A DNA stretch of 64,000 nt from Acetobacteraceae bacterium (GCA_947455205.1 CANGNF010000005.1:93884-157883), one strand, 5' to 3'. Shown: positions 36,391 through 45,943, counted from the stretch's first letter. Numbers and translations: made by a program. Notes: generated from the sequence alone by a model not told the origin.

Positions 36391-37359
36391 CTAATCCACG
36401 CTGATGCCGGCCTGGCGGATCACCCCGGCCCACATCGCTTCCTCCGCCCGCAGGAAGGCGGCACTGCTGGCCGGGGTGCTGTCGCCGCGCAGCTGCATGG
36501 CCTGCTCGCCCAGCTTGCGCCGCACCTCCGGCAACGCCGTCACCCGCATCAGCGCGGCATTGGCCGCCTGCACCTTGTCGGCGGGCGTCCCGGCCGGCGC
36601 GAGCACCATGTGCCAGGTGGCGCATTCGGCGCCGGCCACGCCGCCCTCGGCGAAGGTCGGCAAGCCCGGCGCCTGCGGCACCCGCTCGGCGGCGGAAACC
36701 CCCAGGCCGCGCACCGTCCCATCCAGCGCCGGCTTCAGCCCGCTGCTGGCCACGTCCATGTACATCGCCAGCCGGCCGGAGAGCAGGTCGGCATAGGCCG
36801 GCGCGCCGCCGCGATACGGAATGTGCTGCGCCCGCAAGCCACCGGCCCGGGCCAGCAGAAGCTCGCTGGCCAGATGCACGGCGCTGCCATTGCCGCCGCT
36901 GCCGTAGTTGTAGCGCCCGGGGTTGTCGCGCAGCAGCCGCACGAAGCCGGCCAGGTCCTGCACCGGCAGGTCCTTGTTCACCAGCAGCACCATCGGCACC
37001 AGGCCCAGCAGCGCCACCGGCTGGAAGTCGGCCAGCGCGTCGAAGGCAAGCCGCGGGAACAGCGGCCGCAGCACCGCGTGGGCCACGGTGGTGTAGAGCA
37101 GCGTCAGCCCATCCTTCGGCGCCTTGGCCACCAGTTCGGTGCCGACCACCACGCCGGCGCCGCTGCGGTTCTCCACCACCACCCGCTGCGGCAGGATCTT
37201 CGTCAGCTCATCGGCGAACAGCCGTGCGGTGATATCGCTCGGCCCGCCGGGCGCGAAGGGCACCACCAGCCGCACCGGCTGTTCCGGCCAAGGCTGCTGC
37301 GCCAGCGCGGGCGCTGCCAGCAGGGTCGGTCCCGCCACGATGAACTGCCTGCGCCGCAT
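36391..37359 (-). CDS. Bug/TctC-family periplasmic solute receptor (tandem paralogue 2)
   Basis: A 322-residue Bug receptor. The signal peptide ends near APALAQQ; the mature protein starts PWPEQPVRLVVPFAPGGPSD and contains VVVENRSGAGVVVG and QHIPYRGGAPAYADLL. It is closely related to the neighbouring gene at 37450, sharing long identical stretches (for example TLLY-TVAH-VLR-LFPRL-FD and YMDVA), so the two are probably duplicates. The ligand is unknown. It may form an operon with its paralogue (90-bp gap with its own candidate promoter). Confidence 0.88.
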   Translation of the reverse strand: MRRRQFIVAGPTLLAAPALAQQPWPEQPVRLVVPFAPGGPSDITARLFADELTKILPQRVVVENRSGAGVVVGTELVAKAPKDGLTLLYTTVAHAVLRPLFPRLAFDALADFQPVALLGLVPMVLLVNKDLPVQDLAGFVRLLRDNPGRYNYGSGGNGSAVHLASELLLARAGGLRAQHIPYRGGAPAYADLLSGRLAMYMDVASSGLKPALDGTVRGLGVSAAERVPQAPGLPTFAEGGVAGAECATWHMVLAPAGTPADKVQAANAALMRVTALPEVRRKLGEQAMQLRGDSTPASSAAFLRAEEAMWAGVIRQAGISVD

Positions 37360-37388
37360 CGGCCCGCTCCCCCGCCTTGTTGCCGCCG

Positions 37389-37417
37389 AGCCTTGGCCCG
37401 GCGCCGGCCAGCGTCAA
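37389..37417 (-). promoter_or_regulatory. Candidate promoter of the Bug gene at 36391
   Basis: On the minus strand TTGACG (37417-37412), 17-nt spacer, AAGGCT (37394-37389), about 30 nt before the ATG. The arrangement is shared with the paralogue's upstream region. Confidence 0.35.
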
Positions 37418-37449
37418 GCGCCCAGCCGGCGCTGCAGGGGCGTGCGTGC

Positions 37450-38427
37450 CTATTCCACCTTGATCCCGGCCTCGCGGATGATCGTCTCCCACTTGTTGAT
37501 CTCACTCAGCAGGTAGGCGCGGGCGCTGGCCGGGGTGGTGTCGCTGCGCAGCAGCATGGCCATGTCGGACAGCTTCTGCTGCACCGCCGGCAGCTTCACC
37601 ACCTGGTTGAAGGCATGGTTCGCCGCCGTCACCACCTCGGCCGGCGTACCGGCCGGCGCCAGCACCATGTGCCAGGTGTAGCTCTCGGCATCGGCCACGC
37701 CGCATTCGGCGAAGGTGGGCAGGTGCGGCGCCTGCGGAATGCGCTGGCCGGCCGAGATCGCCAGCGCCCGCACATCGCCACGCGCGGCATAGCTGAGCCC
37801 GGTCGCCGCCACGTCCATGTAGATCGCCACCCGGCCGGCCAGCAGGTCCGGCATGACCGCCCCGGTGCCCCGATACGGCACATGGTTCGCCCTGAGGCCA
37901 GCGCGCTTCAGCATCAGCTCGGTCCCCAAGTGGACCGCGCCCCCATTGCCACTGCTGGCATAGTCGTACTTGCCGGGGTTGGCGCGCAGCAGCGCCAGCA
38001 GCTCCGGCATGGTCTGCGCCGGTACATCCTTGTTGACCAGCAGCACCAGCGGGATCTGCCCCAGCAGCGCCACCGGGGTGAAGTCGGCGATGGGGTCGAA
38101 GGGCAGCCGCGGGAACAGCCCGCGCAGCACGCTGTGCGCCACGGTGTTGTACAGCAGGGTGTGGCCGTCCTTCGGCGCCTTGGCCACCATGTCGCTGCCC
38201 ACCACCACGCCGGCGCCGGTGCGGTTTTCCACCACCACGCGCTGCGGCAGCACCTTGCCCAGTTCCTCGGCGAAGAGCCTGGCGGGAATGTCGGTCGGCC
38301 CGCCGGCGGCGAAGGGCACCACCAGGCGCACCCCCTGCGTCGGCCAGGCGGCCTGCGCCCGGGCGCCTGCCAGGGGTGCGACCAGGGGCGCGGCGGTGAT
38401 GGCGGTCAACAGGGTGCGGCGATGCAT
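37450..38427 (-). CDS. Bug/TctC-family periplasmic solute receptor (tandem paralogue 1)
   Basis: A 325-residue Bug receptor. The signal peptide ends near AGARAQA; the mature protein begins AWPTQGVRLVVPFAAGGPTD and has VVVENRTGAGVVVGSDMVAK and NHVPYRGTGAVMPDLLAG. It is the near relative of the protein encoded at 36391, consistent with a tandem duplication followed by divergence in the ligand-contact regions. It lies downstream of the ugp-type ABC genes (81-bp gap), with its own possible promoter. Ligand unknown; no TctA/TctB genes present. Confidence 0.88.
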   Translation of the reverse strand: MHRRTLLTAITAAPLVAPLAGARAQAAWPTQGVRLVVPFAAGGPTDIPARLFAEELGKVLPQRVVVENRTGAGVVVGSDMVAKAPKDGHTLLYNTVAHSVLRGLFPRLPFDPIADFTPVALLGQIPLVLLVNKDVPAQTMPELLALLRANPGKYDYASSGNGGAVHLGTELMLKRAGLRANHVPYRGTGAVMPDLLAGRVAIYMDVAATGLSYAARGDVRALAISAGQRIPQAPHLPTFAECGVADAESYTWHMVLAPAGTPAEVVTAANHAFNQVVKLPAVQQKLSDMAMLLRSDTTPASARAYLLSEINKWETIIREAGIKVE

Positions 38428-38456
38428 GGCGTTATTCCCGGTTCTCTCTTCGCCCC

Positions 38457-38485
38457 AAGCTTGTGCCTTGGCGGCGCCGGGTCAA
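38457..38485 (-). promoter_or_regulatory. Candidate promoter of the Bug gene at 37450
   Basis: On the minus strand TTGACC (38485-38480), 17-nt spacer, AAGCTT (38462-38457). It resembles the promoter-like sequence before the paralogue. Confidence 0.35.
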
Positions 38486-38508
38486 TGGCCACCCTGGCCA
38501 AGCCGGCG

Positions 38509-39579
38509 TCAGGCGTCCAGCCGCCGCCCGGTTTCAGCGTCGAAGACGTGCAGCGCCTCCGCCGGAATCGCCAATGGCATGTTGCTGCCCACCGCCGGCA
38601 CCATGCCCGGCAGCCGCGCGGTCAGCACCTCCCCACTGGCAAGCGTGCCATGCAGCACCGTCTCGCTGCCCAGCGGCTCCACCAGGTCCAGCGCCACGGT
38701 CACGATGGCGTCGCCATCCCGCAGCATGTGTTCGGGGCGGATACCGATGGTCAGCGGCCGGCCCTCGCCCCCGGCGCGCGGGCCATCGGTGAAGCGCAGC
38801 AGCGGCCCGGCCCTGAGCTGCACCGCCGCCCCGTCCTCGGCCAGGGTGCCGGCCAGCAGGTTCATCGCCGGGCTGCCGATGAAGCCGGCCACGTAGGTAT
38901 CCGCCGGCCGCGCCCAGACCTCCATCGGGGAGGCCACCTGCGCCGCGCGGCCCCGGTGCATCACCACCAGCCGGTCGCCCAGCGTCATCGCCTCCACCTG
39001 GTCATGCGTGACGTACAGCGAGGTGACGCCCAGCCGCTGCTGCAGCCGCCGGATCTCGCCGCGCATCTGCACCCGCAGCTTGGCATCCAGGTTCGACAGC
39101 GGTTCGTCGAACAGGAACAGCTTGGGCTCGCGGATGATCGCGCGGCCCATGGCCACGCGCTGCCGCTGGCCGCCGGAAAGTTCGCGCGGCTTGCGCCCCA
39201 GCAGGGGCCCGATGCCGAGCAACCCCGCGGTCTCATCCACGCGGCGGGCGATCTCCTCCTTCGGCGTGCCGCGGATCTTCAGCCCATAGGCCATGTTCTG
39301 CGCCACCGTCATGTGCGGGTAGAGCGCGTAGTTCTGGAACACCATGGCGATGTCGCGGTCGGCCGGCTCCAGCCGCGTCACCTCCCGCCCACCGATGGCG
39401 ACATGCCCGGTCGTCGGCGTCTCCAACCCCGCCACGATCCGCAGCAGCGTGGACTTGCCGCAGCCCGACGCGCCGACGATGACGATCATCTCGCCATCCG
39501 CCACGTTGAGATCGATGCCGTGCAGCACCGTGGTGGCGCCGAAGCTCTTGGTGACGGCGGAGAGGTTGAGCGTGGCCAT
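38509..39579 (-). CDS. ugpC: ABC importer ATP-binding protein, UgpC/MalK type
   Basis: A 356-residue ABC ATPase. Walker A is GASGCGKST (residues 36-44), followed by the Q-loop in VFQNYALYPHM, the signature LSGGQRQRVAMGRA and Walker B LFLFDEPLSNLDA. The C-terminal third is the TOBE/MalK-type regulatory domain (GIRPEHML). It powers the sugar-phosphate importer encoded upstream. Its ATG shares one base with the ugpE stop (TAATG). By analogy with E. coli UgpC it energises glycerol-3-phosphate or glycerophosphodiester uptake; other carbohydrate substrates remain possible. Confidence 0.88.
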   Translation of the reverse strand: MATLNLSAVTKSFGATTVLHGIDLNVADGEMIVIVGASGCGKSTLLRIVAGLETPTTGHVAIGGREVTRLEPADRDIAMVFQNYALYPHMTVAQNMAYGLKIRGTPKEEIARRVDETAGLLGIGPLLGRKPRELSGGQRQRVAMGRAIIREPKLFLFDEPLSNLDAKLRVQMRGEIRRLQQRLGVTSLYVTHDQVEAMTLGDRLVVMHRGRAAQVASPMEVWARPADTYVAGFIGSPAMNLLAGTLAEDGAAVQLRAGPLLRFTDGPRAGGEGRPLTIGIRPEHMLRDGDAIVTVALDLVEPLGSETVLHGTLASGEVLTARLPGMVPAVGSNMPLAIPAEALHVFDAETGRRLDA

Positions 39580-40454
39580 TACTTCTCGGTCTCCGTCAGC
39601 CCCTTGATGAACCAGCGCTGCAGCAGCACCACCACCAGCACCGGCGGCGTCATCGCCAGCACGGCGGTGGCCATGATGGTGTTCCACTCGTTCTGCGTGT
39701 CGCCACTGCCGATCATTTTTGCGAGTCCGACGACGATGGTCTCCATCGAGCGGTCGTTGATGATCAGCAGCGGCCAGAGGTACTGGTTCCAGCCATAGAT
39801 GAACAGGATCACGCCCATCGCCGCGATGTTGGTCACGCTCAACGGCAGCAGGATATCGCGGAAGAAGCGCAGCGGCCCGGCGCCATCCAGCTGCGCGGCT
39901 TCCACGTATTCATCCGGGATGGTCAGGAAGAATTGCCGGAACAGCAGCGTCGCCGTGGCGCTGGCGATCAGCGGCAGGGTCAGGCCGGTGAAGCTGTTGA
40001 ACAGGTCCAGGTTCACGATCACCTGGTAGGTCGGGATGATGCGTACCTCCACCGGCAGCATCAGCGTGATGAAGATGGTCCAGAACGCCGCCATCCGCAG
40101 CGGAAAGCGGAAGAACACCACCGCATAGGCGGAAAGCAGGGAGATCGCGATCTTACCGCCCGCGATCAGCAGCGCCATGATCGCGCTGTTCAGCAGCATG
40201 CCCGCCGCCGGGGTGGTGTGCATGCGGCCACCGCCCTCGCCCAGCGCAGTGCTGAAATTCTCCAGCCCATGCCCACCCGGCAGCAACGGCACGTCGCCAC
40301 GGCCGATGGTCGCGGCGTCATGCGTGCTGCCCACCAGCGTGATCCAGATGGGGAAGGCGAAGATCAGCACGCCCAGCGCCAGCGCCGCATGCGCCAGCCA
40401 GCGCCCGCGCCGCTGCCGCGCCATGGCCTGCCGGGCGAGAACCGCGTCCTGCAT
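39579..40454 (-). CDS. ugpE: ABC importer permease, UgpE type
   Basis: A 291-residue CUT1-family permease with six predicted membrane segments. The cytoplasmic EAA loop is EYVEAAQLDGAGPLRFF, which contacts the ATPase. Features such as GWNQYLWPLLIINDRSMETI near the end are typical of UgpE. It pairs with UgpA to form the channel. The ATG at 40454 overlaps the ugpA stop by one base, and the 3' end overlaps ugpC. Confidence 0.88.
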   Translation of the reverse strand: MQDAVLARQAMARQRRGRWLAHAALALGVLIFAFPIWITLVGSTHDAATIGRGDVPLLPGGHGLENFSTALGEGGGRMHTTPAAGMLLNSAIMALLIAGGKIAISLLSAYAVVFFRFPLRMAAFWTIFITLMLPVEVRIIPTYQVIVNLDLFNSFTGLTLPLIASATATLLFRQFFLTIPDEYVEAAQLDGAGPLRFFRDILLPLSVTNIAAMGVILFIYGWNQYLWPLLIINDRSMETIVVGLAKMIGSGDTQNEWNTIMATAVLAMTPPVLVVVLLQRWFIKGLTETEK

Positions 40455-41335
40455 CAGTAATGCACCCGGCGTTCGATGAAGCGGAACTGCACCACCGTCA
40501 GCGCAATGACGAAGACCATCAGCAGCACGCTCTGCGCGGCGGAGGAACCGAGGTTCAGGTTGTCCACGCCGTCCACGTAGACCTTGTAGATCAGCGTCTC
40601 CGTCGCCTTGCCCGGGCCGCCCTTGGTCAACGCATGGATCACGCCGAAGGTGTCGAAGAAGGCATAGACCAGGTTCACCACCAGCAAAAAGAAGGTGGTC
40701 GGCGACAGCAGCGGGAACACCACGGTCCAGAACCGGCGCAGCGGCCTGGCGCCGTCGATGGCGGCGGCTTCCAGCACGGATTTCGGAATGCTCTGCAACC
40801 CCGCCAGGAAGAAGATGAAGTTGTAGCTCACCTGCTTCCAGGCACTGGCGATGACCACCAGCAGCATCGCCTGGCCGCCATTCAGCTGGTAGTCCCACAT
40901 CACCCCGGCGGCGTTCAGCGCCCTGCCGATCAGGCCGATGTTCGGGTGGAACAGGAACAGCCACAGCACCGCGGAAATGGCCGGCGCCACCGCATAGGGC
41001 CATATCAGCATGGTGCGATAGAAGCGCTGGCCGCGGATGGCCTTGTCCGCCTGCACCGCCAAAAACAGCGCCACCCCCAGCGCCAGCATGGCGACGGAGG
41101 ACGCGAAGACCGCGGTATTCGCCGCCGCCCCGCGCCAGGCCGGGTCCGCCACCACATCGGCGAAGTTTTCCAGCCCGACGAACTCGGTGGACAGCCCGAA
41201 GGCGTCCTGCTGCAGCAGGCTCTGCCACACCGCCATGGCCGCCGGCCAGATGAAGAACACCAGCGTGACGGCCAGTTGCGGCAGCAGCAGCAGCGCGGGC
41301 AGCGCGCGGCCCTTGAAGATGACCTTGCGGTCCAT
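40454..41335 (-). CDS. ugpA: ABC importer permease, UgpA type
   Basis: A 293-residue CUT1-family permease with six membrane segments. The EAA loop is [17 protein letters not shown]. The N-terminus ([20 protein letters not shown]) and the [20 protein letters not shown] segment are close to UgpA. The ATG at 41335 has AAGGGGG upstream and lies 22 bp after the ugpB stop. With UgpE it forms the membrane channel of the importer. Confidence 0.88.
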   Translation of the reverse strand: MDRKVIFKGRALPALLLLPQLAVTLVFFIWPAAMAVWQSLLQQDAFGLSTEFVGLENFADVVADPAWRGAAANTAVFASSVAMLALGVALFLAVQADKAIRGQRFYRTMLIWPYAVAPAISAVLWLFLFHPNIGLIGRALNAAGVMWDYQLNGGQAMLLVVIASAWKQVSYNFIFFLAGLQSIPKSVLEAAAIDGARPLRRFWTVVFPLLSPTTFFLLVVNLVYAFFDTFGVIHALTKGGPGKATETLIYKVYVDGVDNLNLGSSAAQSVLLMVFVIALTVVQFRFIERRVHY

Positions 41336-41357
41336 CGCGCTGCCCCCTTTCCCGGCG

Positions 41358-42740
41358 CTACTGCGCGGCGCGGGCGTTCTGCCGCTCGAAGTTGCGCAGC
41401 ACCGCATTGGCGCGGGTATCCGCCGCCTGCATGGCCTGCTGCGCGCTCTGCCCGGCCTGGAACGCCTTCTCCATCTCCTCCTGGATGATGGTGCGGATTT
41501 CCACATAGCCACCCAGGCGGATGCCACGGCTGTTGTCGGTGGCGGCACCACCGCGCAGCAGTTCCTCGATGGCCACGTCGGCGCCAGGGTTGGCGGCGTA
41601 GTAGCCGGCGCGGCGGGTCACCTCGTAGCTGGCGCGGCGCACCGGCACGTAGCCGGTGTCCTGGTGCCACTTGGCGTCCACCTCGGCGCTGGAGACGTAG
41701 CGGAAGAATTCCGCCACGCCGCGCCATTCGGCGTCGCTGCGGCCGCCGGTCGCGCCGGCATTCGGGCCCTTGTTCATCACCCAGAAGCTGGCGCCACCGA
41801 TGATGCTGTTGCGCGGCGCGCCGGCCACGTCGCCATAGTAGGGCAGCATCGCCGTGCCCCACTGGAACTTGCCTTCCCGCAAAATCCGCGCCCGCAGGCC
41901 GGAGGAGGCGAAGGCCATGGCGCATTCGCCGGACGGGAACAGGCCATCCGCCGCCGCGTCGCGCCCGCCGTAGCGGAACAGGCCCTGGCGCTGCCATTCC
42001 ACCAGGTTCTGCATGTGCCGCACCATCAGCGCGCCGGAAAGCCGCATCTCCGCGTTCAGCCCGCGGAAGCCATTGGCCTGCGTCGCCAGCGGCTGGTTAT
42101 GGATCGCCAGGGTCTGCTCCACCTGGATCCAGGCCGGCCAGCTGGTGGTCATCGGGCAGGCGATGCCGGCTTCCTTCAGCTTGCGGGCGGCGGCCTCCAC
42201 CTCCTGCCAGGTCTTCGGTGGGGCGTTGGGGTCCAGCCCCGCGCGCTGGAACATGTCCTTGTTGTAGAACATGACGGCGGTGGAGCTGTTGAAGGGCATG
42301 CTCATCTGCCGGCCATCGGCCGACTGGTAGTAGCCGCGCACCGGCGGCAGGTAGTCGGCGAAGTCGATGTTCACGCCGGTCGCGGTCAGCAGCTCATGCA
42401 CCGGGCGAATGGCGCGGCCGGCGGCCAGCATGGTGCCGGTGCCCACCTCGTACATCTGCACGATATGCGGGGCTGAGGAGGAGCGGAACGCCGCCACGGC
42501 GCCGACCATCGTCTCCGGGTAGCTGCCGCGGAAGGTCGGCACCACGCGGTAGCGCGGCTGGCTGGCGTTGAAGTCGCTGACGATCTTTTCCAGCAATCCG
42601 CCCAGCGGCTGCGGCAGGCCGTGCCAGAACTGGATCTCCACCGGGGCGCCACCTGGGGCAGCGGCAGGCGCCTGGGCCACGGCGGGCGCGGTGAAGGCCA
42701 GCACCGCAAGCGCGGCGGCGGCCAGGGTACGACGAAGCAT
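41358..42740 (-). CDS. ugpB: Glycerol-3-phosphate-type periplasmic binding protein UgpB
   Basis: A 460-residue extracellular solute-binding protein with signal peptide (cleavage near APAVAQA). The mature sequence aligns well with E. coli Ugp[20 protein letters not shown], the [15 protein letters not shown] segment, [29 protein letters not shown] and [10 protein letters not shown]. This supports glycerol-3-phosphate or glycerophosphocholine as ligand. ATG at 42740 is preferred over an in-frame TTG at 42749 that sits too close to GGGAG. It is the first gene of ugpBAEC, preceded by two palindromes at 42769-42805. Confidence 0.88.
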   Translation of the reverse strand: MLRRTLAAAALAVLAFTAPAVAQAPAAAPGGAPVEIQFWHGLPQPLGGLLEKIVSDFNASQPRYRVVPTFRGSYPETMVGAVAAFRSSSAPHIVQMYEVGTGTMLAAGRAIRPVHELLTATGVNIDFADYLPPVRGYYQSADGRQMSMPFNSSTAVMFYNKDMFQRAGLDPNAPPKTWQEVEAAARKLKEAGIACPMTTSWPAWIQVEQTLAIHNQPLATQANGFRGLNAEMRLSGALMVRHMQNLVEWQRQGLFRYGGRDAAADGLFPSGECAMAFASSGLRARILREGKFQWGTAMLPYYGDVAGAPRNSIIGGASFWVMNKGPNAGATGGRSDAEWRGVAEFFRYVSSAEVDAKWHQDTGYVPVRRASYEVTRRAGYYAANPGADVAIEELLRGGAATDNSRGIRLGGYVEIRTIIQEEMEKAFQAGQSAQQAMQAADTRANAVLRNFERQNARAAQ

Positions 42741-42768
42741 CGGGCGCAATCTCCCAGTTGTTGCCGGC

Positions 42769-42805
42769 CCGGCCTAGGGCCGGACCATGACCGGCTTGTG
42801 CCGGT
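42769..42805. promoter_or_regulatory. Two perfect palindromes upstream of ugpB (candidate operators)
   Basis: CCGGCC-TAG-GGCCGG (42769-42783) and ACCGGC-TTGT-GCCGGT (42790-42805), separated by six bases and lying 29-65 bp before the ugpB start. They could be repressor sites or RNA hairpins in the dpaL-ugpB spacer. TTGAAC on the minus strand (42809-42804) could be a -35 element, but no good -10 follows. Confidence 0.35.
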
Positions 42806-42850
42806 TCAAGGACAGCTTGATGAAGCCTCGGGGCCGCAGCAAGCGCCGTT

Positions 42851-43996
42851 TCATCCCACCAGCCGGGCATACAATTCCGGGTCGGTGGCGCCCTCGGTGC
42901 CGAACAGCAGCACCTGGCTCTCGGAATCCAGCCCCAGCGCCATGCGGGCAAAGGGCTCCCGCGCCGCCAGCAGCAGCGCCGCCAGCCCGGCCACCGCGCT
43001 TTCGCCGGCCACTATCTTGGGCTCGCGCCTGGCCAGCAGCTTCATGCAGTCCACCGCGGCGGCATCCGGCACGGCCATGAAGCCATAGGCGCTGCGCTCC
43101 AGCTCCTGCCAGGCCAGCAGGCTGGGCTCGCCGCAGGCCAGGCCGGCCATCAGCGTGTCCAGCTCGCCCTCGATGGTGGTGGGCTTGCCGGCCTGGCAGC
43201 TGGCCAGCAGGCAGGCGGCCTCCTGCGGCTCCGCCACCACCAGCCGGGCCTGGCCGGCGCCGGAAGCCCGCAGCTGCGCCGCCACCGCCGCCGCCACGCC
43301 GCCGACGCCACCCTGGATGAAGGCATGGGTCGGCGGGGTCGGCAGCGCCGCAAGCGCCTCCTCCGCCATCAGCCGGTAGCCCTGCATCACGTCGCGGGGC
43401 ACCTCGGTATAGCCGGGGTAGCTGGTGTCGCTGACCACGAACCAGCCTTCCTTCTCGGCCGTCGCCTGGGCGGCGCGGACCGCGTCGTCGTAGTTGCCGG
43501 GCACCACGCGGATTTCCGCGCCATAGGCGGCGATGGCGTCGCGCCGGCCCTGGCTCACCGTCTCATGCACGAAGATTACGCAGGCGGCACCGAAGCGCCG
43601 GGCGCCCCAGGCCACGCTGCGGCCATGGTTGCCATCGGTGGCGCAGCACACCGTCACCTTGGGCGCCGCGCCCTTGGCCAGCGCCTCCGCAATGGCGGCC
43701 GGGGCCAGGCCGCGTTTGGAAAGTTCCGCCACCAGCAGGTGCTTCACCGCATAGGCCCCGCCCAGCGCCTTGAAGCTGCCCAGGCCGAACCGGCCGCCCT
43801 CGTCCTTGTAGTACACCGCCTTGACCTTGGCGGCGGCGGCAACCTCCGGCAGGGAGAGCAGCGGCGTCGGGCAATAGCCCTCCCAGCTGGTGATCTCGGC
43901 GCGGGCGCGGCGGAAGCCGCCATCCGGCAGCACCACCATGCCGGGGGTGCCGTGGTTGCGGTTCAACAGCAGTCGATACGGGCGGGCTGGGATCAT
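42851..43996 (-). CDS. dpaL: Diaminopropionate ammonia-lyase
   Basis: A 381-residue fold-type II PLP enzyme. The N-terminal half carries the PLP lysine in FGLGSFKALGG (Lys76), then ATDGNHGRSVAWGA, and GGVGGVAAAVAAQ as the phosphate-binding glycine loop. These match diaminopropionate ammonia-lyase (YgeX), which splits 2,3-diaminopropionate to pyruvate and two ammonia. The ATG at 43996 has AAGG upstream. It is divergent from the epimerase gene and 110 bp before ugpB; a shared transcript is possible but the functional link is unclear. Length is typical (about 380-400). Confidence 0.85.
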   Translation of the reverse strand: MIPARPYRLLLNRNHGTPGMVVLPDGGFRRARAEITSWEGYCPTPLLSLPEVAAAAKVKAVYYKDEGGRFGLGSFKALGGAYAVKHLLVAELSKRGLAPAAIAEALAKGAAPKVTVCCATDGNHGRSVAWGARRFGAACVIFVHETVSQGRRDAIAAYGAEIRVVPGNYDDAVRAAQATAEKEGWFVVSDTSYPGYTEVPRDVMQGYRLMAEEALAALPTPPTHAFIQGGVGGVAAAVAAQLRASGAGQARLVVAEPQEAACLLASCQAGKPTTIEGELDTLMAGLACGEPSLLAWQELERSAYGFMAVPDAAAVDCMKLLARREPKIVAGESAVAGLAALLLAAREPFARMALGLDSESQVLLFGTEGATDPELYARLVG

Positions 43997-44058
43997 CCGC
44001 GCACCTTGGCTTGGCCGCCGCGGCCGGGCAACCTGCGCAGCGAAAAGGGAGCGGCAGC

Positions 44059-45042
44059 ATGCACATCACCATCCTGGGCGGCGGCGGATTCTTGGGCCGC
44101 AAGCTGGCCGAGCGCCTGGCGCGCGACGGCGCCGTGGCCGGCCGCACGGTCTCCAGCCTCACCCTGTTCGACCTGGCCCAGCCGAAGCCGCTGGCGGCCG
44201 CCTTCCCGGTTCGGTGCCTGGGCGGCGACGTGACCAGCGCGGCCGATGTGGCGGCTGCGATTCCGCCCGAGACCGACGCGGTGGTCCACCTGGCCGCCGT
44301 GGTCTCCGCCGCCGCCGAGGCGGACCTGGATCTGGGCCTGAAGGTCAACGTGCAGGGCACGCTGGCGGTGCTGAACGCCTGCCGGGCGCTGCCCAAGGCG
44401 CCGCGGGTGATCTTCACCTCCTCGGTCGCCAGCTTCGGCGGCGGCCAGGACGCCAACCTGCCGGACGAGGCCCGCCAGGTCCCCGGCAACAGCTACGGCG
44501 CGCAGAAGGCCATCGGCGAGTTGCTGCTGCAGGACGCCACAAGGCGCGGGCTGATGGACGCCATCAGCATCCGCCTGCCCACCGTGGTGGTCCGCCCCGG
44601 CCGGCCCAACAAGGCGGCCAGCAGCTTCTTCAGCGGCATCCTGCGGGAGCCGCTGCTGGGCCTGGAAAGCGAATGCCCGGTGGGCGACGGCTTCAAGGTC
44701 TGGGTCTGCTCACCCCGCCGCGCGGTGGAGTGGTTTTTGCAGATGCTGGTGATGGACACGGCGCCGCTGGGGGTGGACCGCGGCGTGAACCCGCCGGGCC
44801 TCTGCGTGAGGGTGGGCGAGATGCTGGCCGCGCTGGAGGCGGTCGGCGGCCCCGCCGCACGCGCGCTGGTCAAGCGCGTGCCGGATGCCAGCGTGGAAGC
44901 CATCGTCGGCGGCTGGCCCGCCAGCTTCACCGCGGACCGGGCACGCCGCCTGGGCTTCTCCCCGCACGAGTCGCTGGAGGAGGTGGTGCGGAACTTCGTC
45001 GCCGACGACCTGGCGGCGACGAAGGCGGAACGCGGGCTTTAG
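44059..45042 (+). CDS. denD: D-erythronate dehydrogenase-like NAD-dependent epimerase/dehydratase
   Basis: A 327-residue short-chain dehydrogenase of the extended (epimerase) type. GGGGFLGRKLAERL binds NAD; the catalytic residues are Ser121/122 and Tyr146-x3-Lys150 (NSYGAQK). The RLPTVVVRPGRPNKAASSFFSGI segment is characteristic of DenD, which oxidises D-erythronate at C2 in four-carbon acid sugar catabolism. No DenK or other partner genes are nearby. GGGAG precedes the ATG. Its stop overlaps the stop of the convergent hydrolase gene by three bases. Confidence 0.8.
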   Translation: MHITILGGGGFLGRKLAERLARDGAVAGRTVSSLTLFDLAQPKPLAAAFPVRCLGGDVTSAADVAAAIPPETDAVVHLAAVVSAAAEADLDLGLKVNVQGTLAVLNACRALPKAPRVIFTSSVASFGGGQDANLPDEARQVPGNSYGAQKAIGELLLQDATRRGLMDAISIRLPTVVVRPGRPNKAASSFFSGILREPLLGLESECPVGDGFKVWVCSPRRAVEWFLQMLVMDTAPLGVDRGVNPPGLCVRVGEMLAALEAVGGPAARALVKRVPDASVEAIVGGWPASFTADRARRLGFSPHESLEEVVRNFVADDLAATKAERGL

Positions 45043-45884
45043 GCCCGCCCTGCCTCGCAGGCGCGCAGGAAGTCGATGAAGATCGCCGCCAGCGTCGGGT
45101 CCTTGGCGTCCCAGGCGGCGAAGTCCACATCCACCTCCACGTCGTGGCTGAAGATCTCGGCGTAGCGGCTGTTCGGCAGCAGCCGGTGCGCGGTCTGGCC
45201 GGGAATGCGCGGGTGGATGAAGTCATTCCCCGGCACCACGATCGCCGGCATGGTCATCTTGCGCATCGCCTCGGGCGGAATGCCGCTGATCGGGTTGGCC
45301 GAGCCCTTGTGGTAGGTGGCCAGCCAGCGCCGCATGTTGGCCACGAACGTCTCCGCGCCCATGGCCTGCAGGATGCCGCGGTTGGCCGGGTTGGCCTTGA
45401 TCATCGCGCCGAAATGGTCGGTCTCGCAGACCGCATCCATGCCACCCTTCTCAGCGGCGGCGATGAACTGTTCGTAGTAGTTGAAGGCCAGCTTCTTCGC
45501 CGCATACTCGCCACCGGTCACACGCCACAGCAGCAGCGCCTTGACCTTGTCCGGATGATATTGCGCCAGGGTCAGCGTCAGCCGCGCGCCCGACGAACAA
45601 CCGCAGACATAGGCCGGGCTGGTGATGCCCACGTGGCCCATCAGCGCCACCAGGTCTTCCGCCTGCTCGCGGCTCTCGCCCTCGCCGTCCAGGTTCACCT
45701 CGGAGGCGCCGGTGTTGCGGCGGTCATGGATCAGCACGCGGTAGCCGGCCTCGGCGATCAGCTCGCCCAGGGGCTTCACCGAGACCATGCCGCGGCGGCC
45801 GCCCGGCGAAATGGCGATCCAGGGGCCGGTGGTGCCCAGCACCTCGTACACCAGCTTGACACCACGAACCTGCGCGACGGGCAT
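45039..45884 (-). CDS. Alpha/beta-fold hydrolase
   Basis: A 281-residue alpha/beta hydrolase. The nucleophile elbow is GCSSGARL (Ser), with SPGGRRGM near the oxyanion hole and HDRRNTGASE after it; Asp and His of the triad are probably in VPGNDFIHP and SHDVEVD. Its reaction is unknown. Two in-frame ATGs exist: 45890 lies one base after GGAGGA, while 45884 has the usual spacing, so 45884 is chosen. A promoter-like sequence lies at 45914-45943. Confidence 0.8.
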   Translation of the reverse strand: MPVAQVRGVKLVYEVLGTTGPWIAISPGGRRGMVSVKPLGELIAEAGYRVLIHDRRNTGASEVNLDGEGESREQAEDLVALMGHVGITSPAYVCGCSSGARLTLTLAQYHPDKVKALLLWRVTGGEYAAKKLAFNYYEQFIAAAEKGGMDAVCETDHFGAMIKANPANRGILQAMGAETFVANMRRWLATYHKGSANPISGIPPEAMRKMTMPAIVVPGNDFIHPRIPGQTAHRLLPNSRYAEIFSHDVEVDVDFAAWDAKDPTLAAIFIDFLRACEAGRA

Positions 45885-45913
45885 GGCCATTCCTCCAACG
45901 GATAATTGACCGA

Positions 45914-45943
45914 AGGCTAGGCCCGCCCGGCCCCGCTGGGCAA
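45914..45943 (-). promoter_or_regulatory. Candidate promoter of the hydrolase gene
   Basis: On the minus strand TTGCCC (45943-45938), 18-nt spacer, TAGCCT (45919-45914), about 30 nt before the start codon. By eye only. Confidence 0.3.

Noticed and set aside
36610..39798. A 1062-codon open frame on the plus strand
   Set aside because: It is antisense to two Bug genes and ugpC, with low-complexity Arg/Gln/His composition and no domain.
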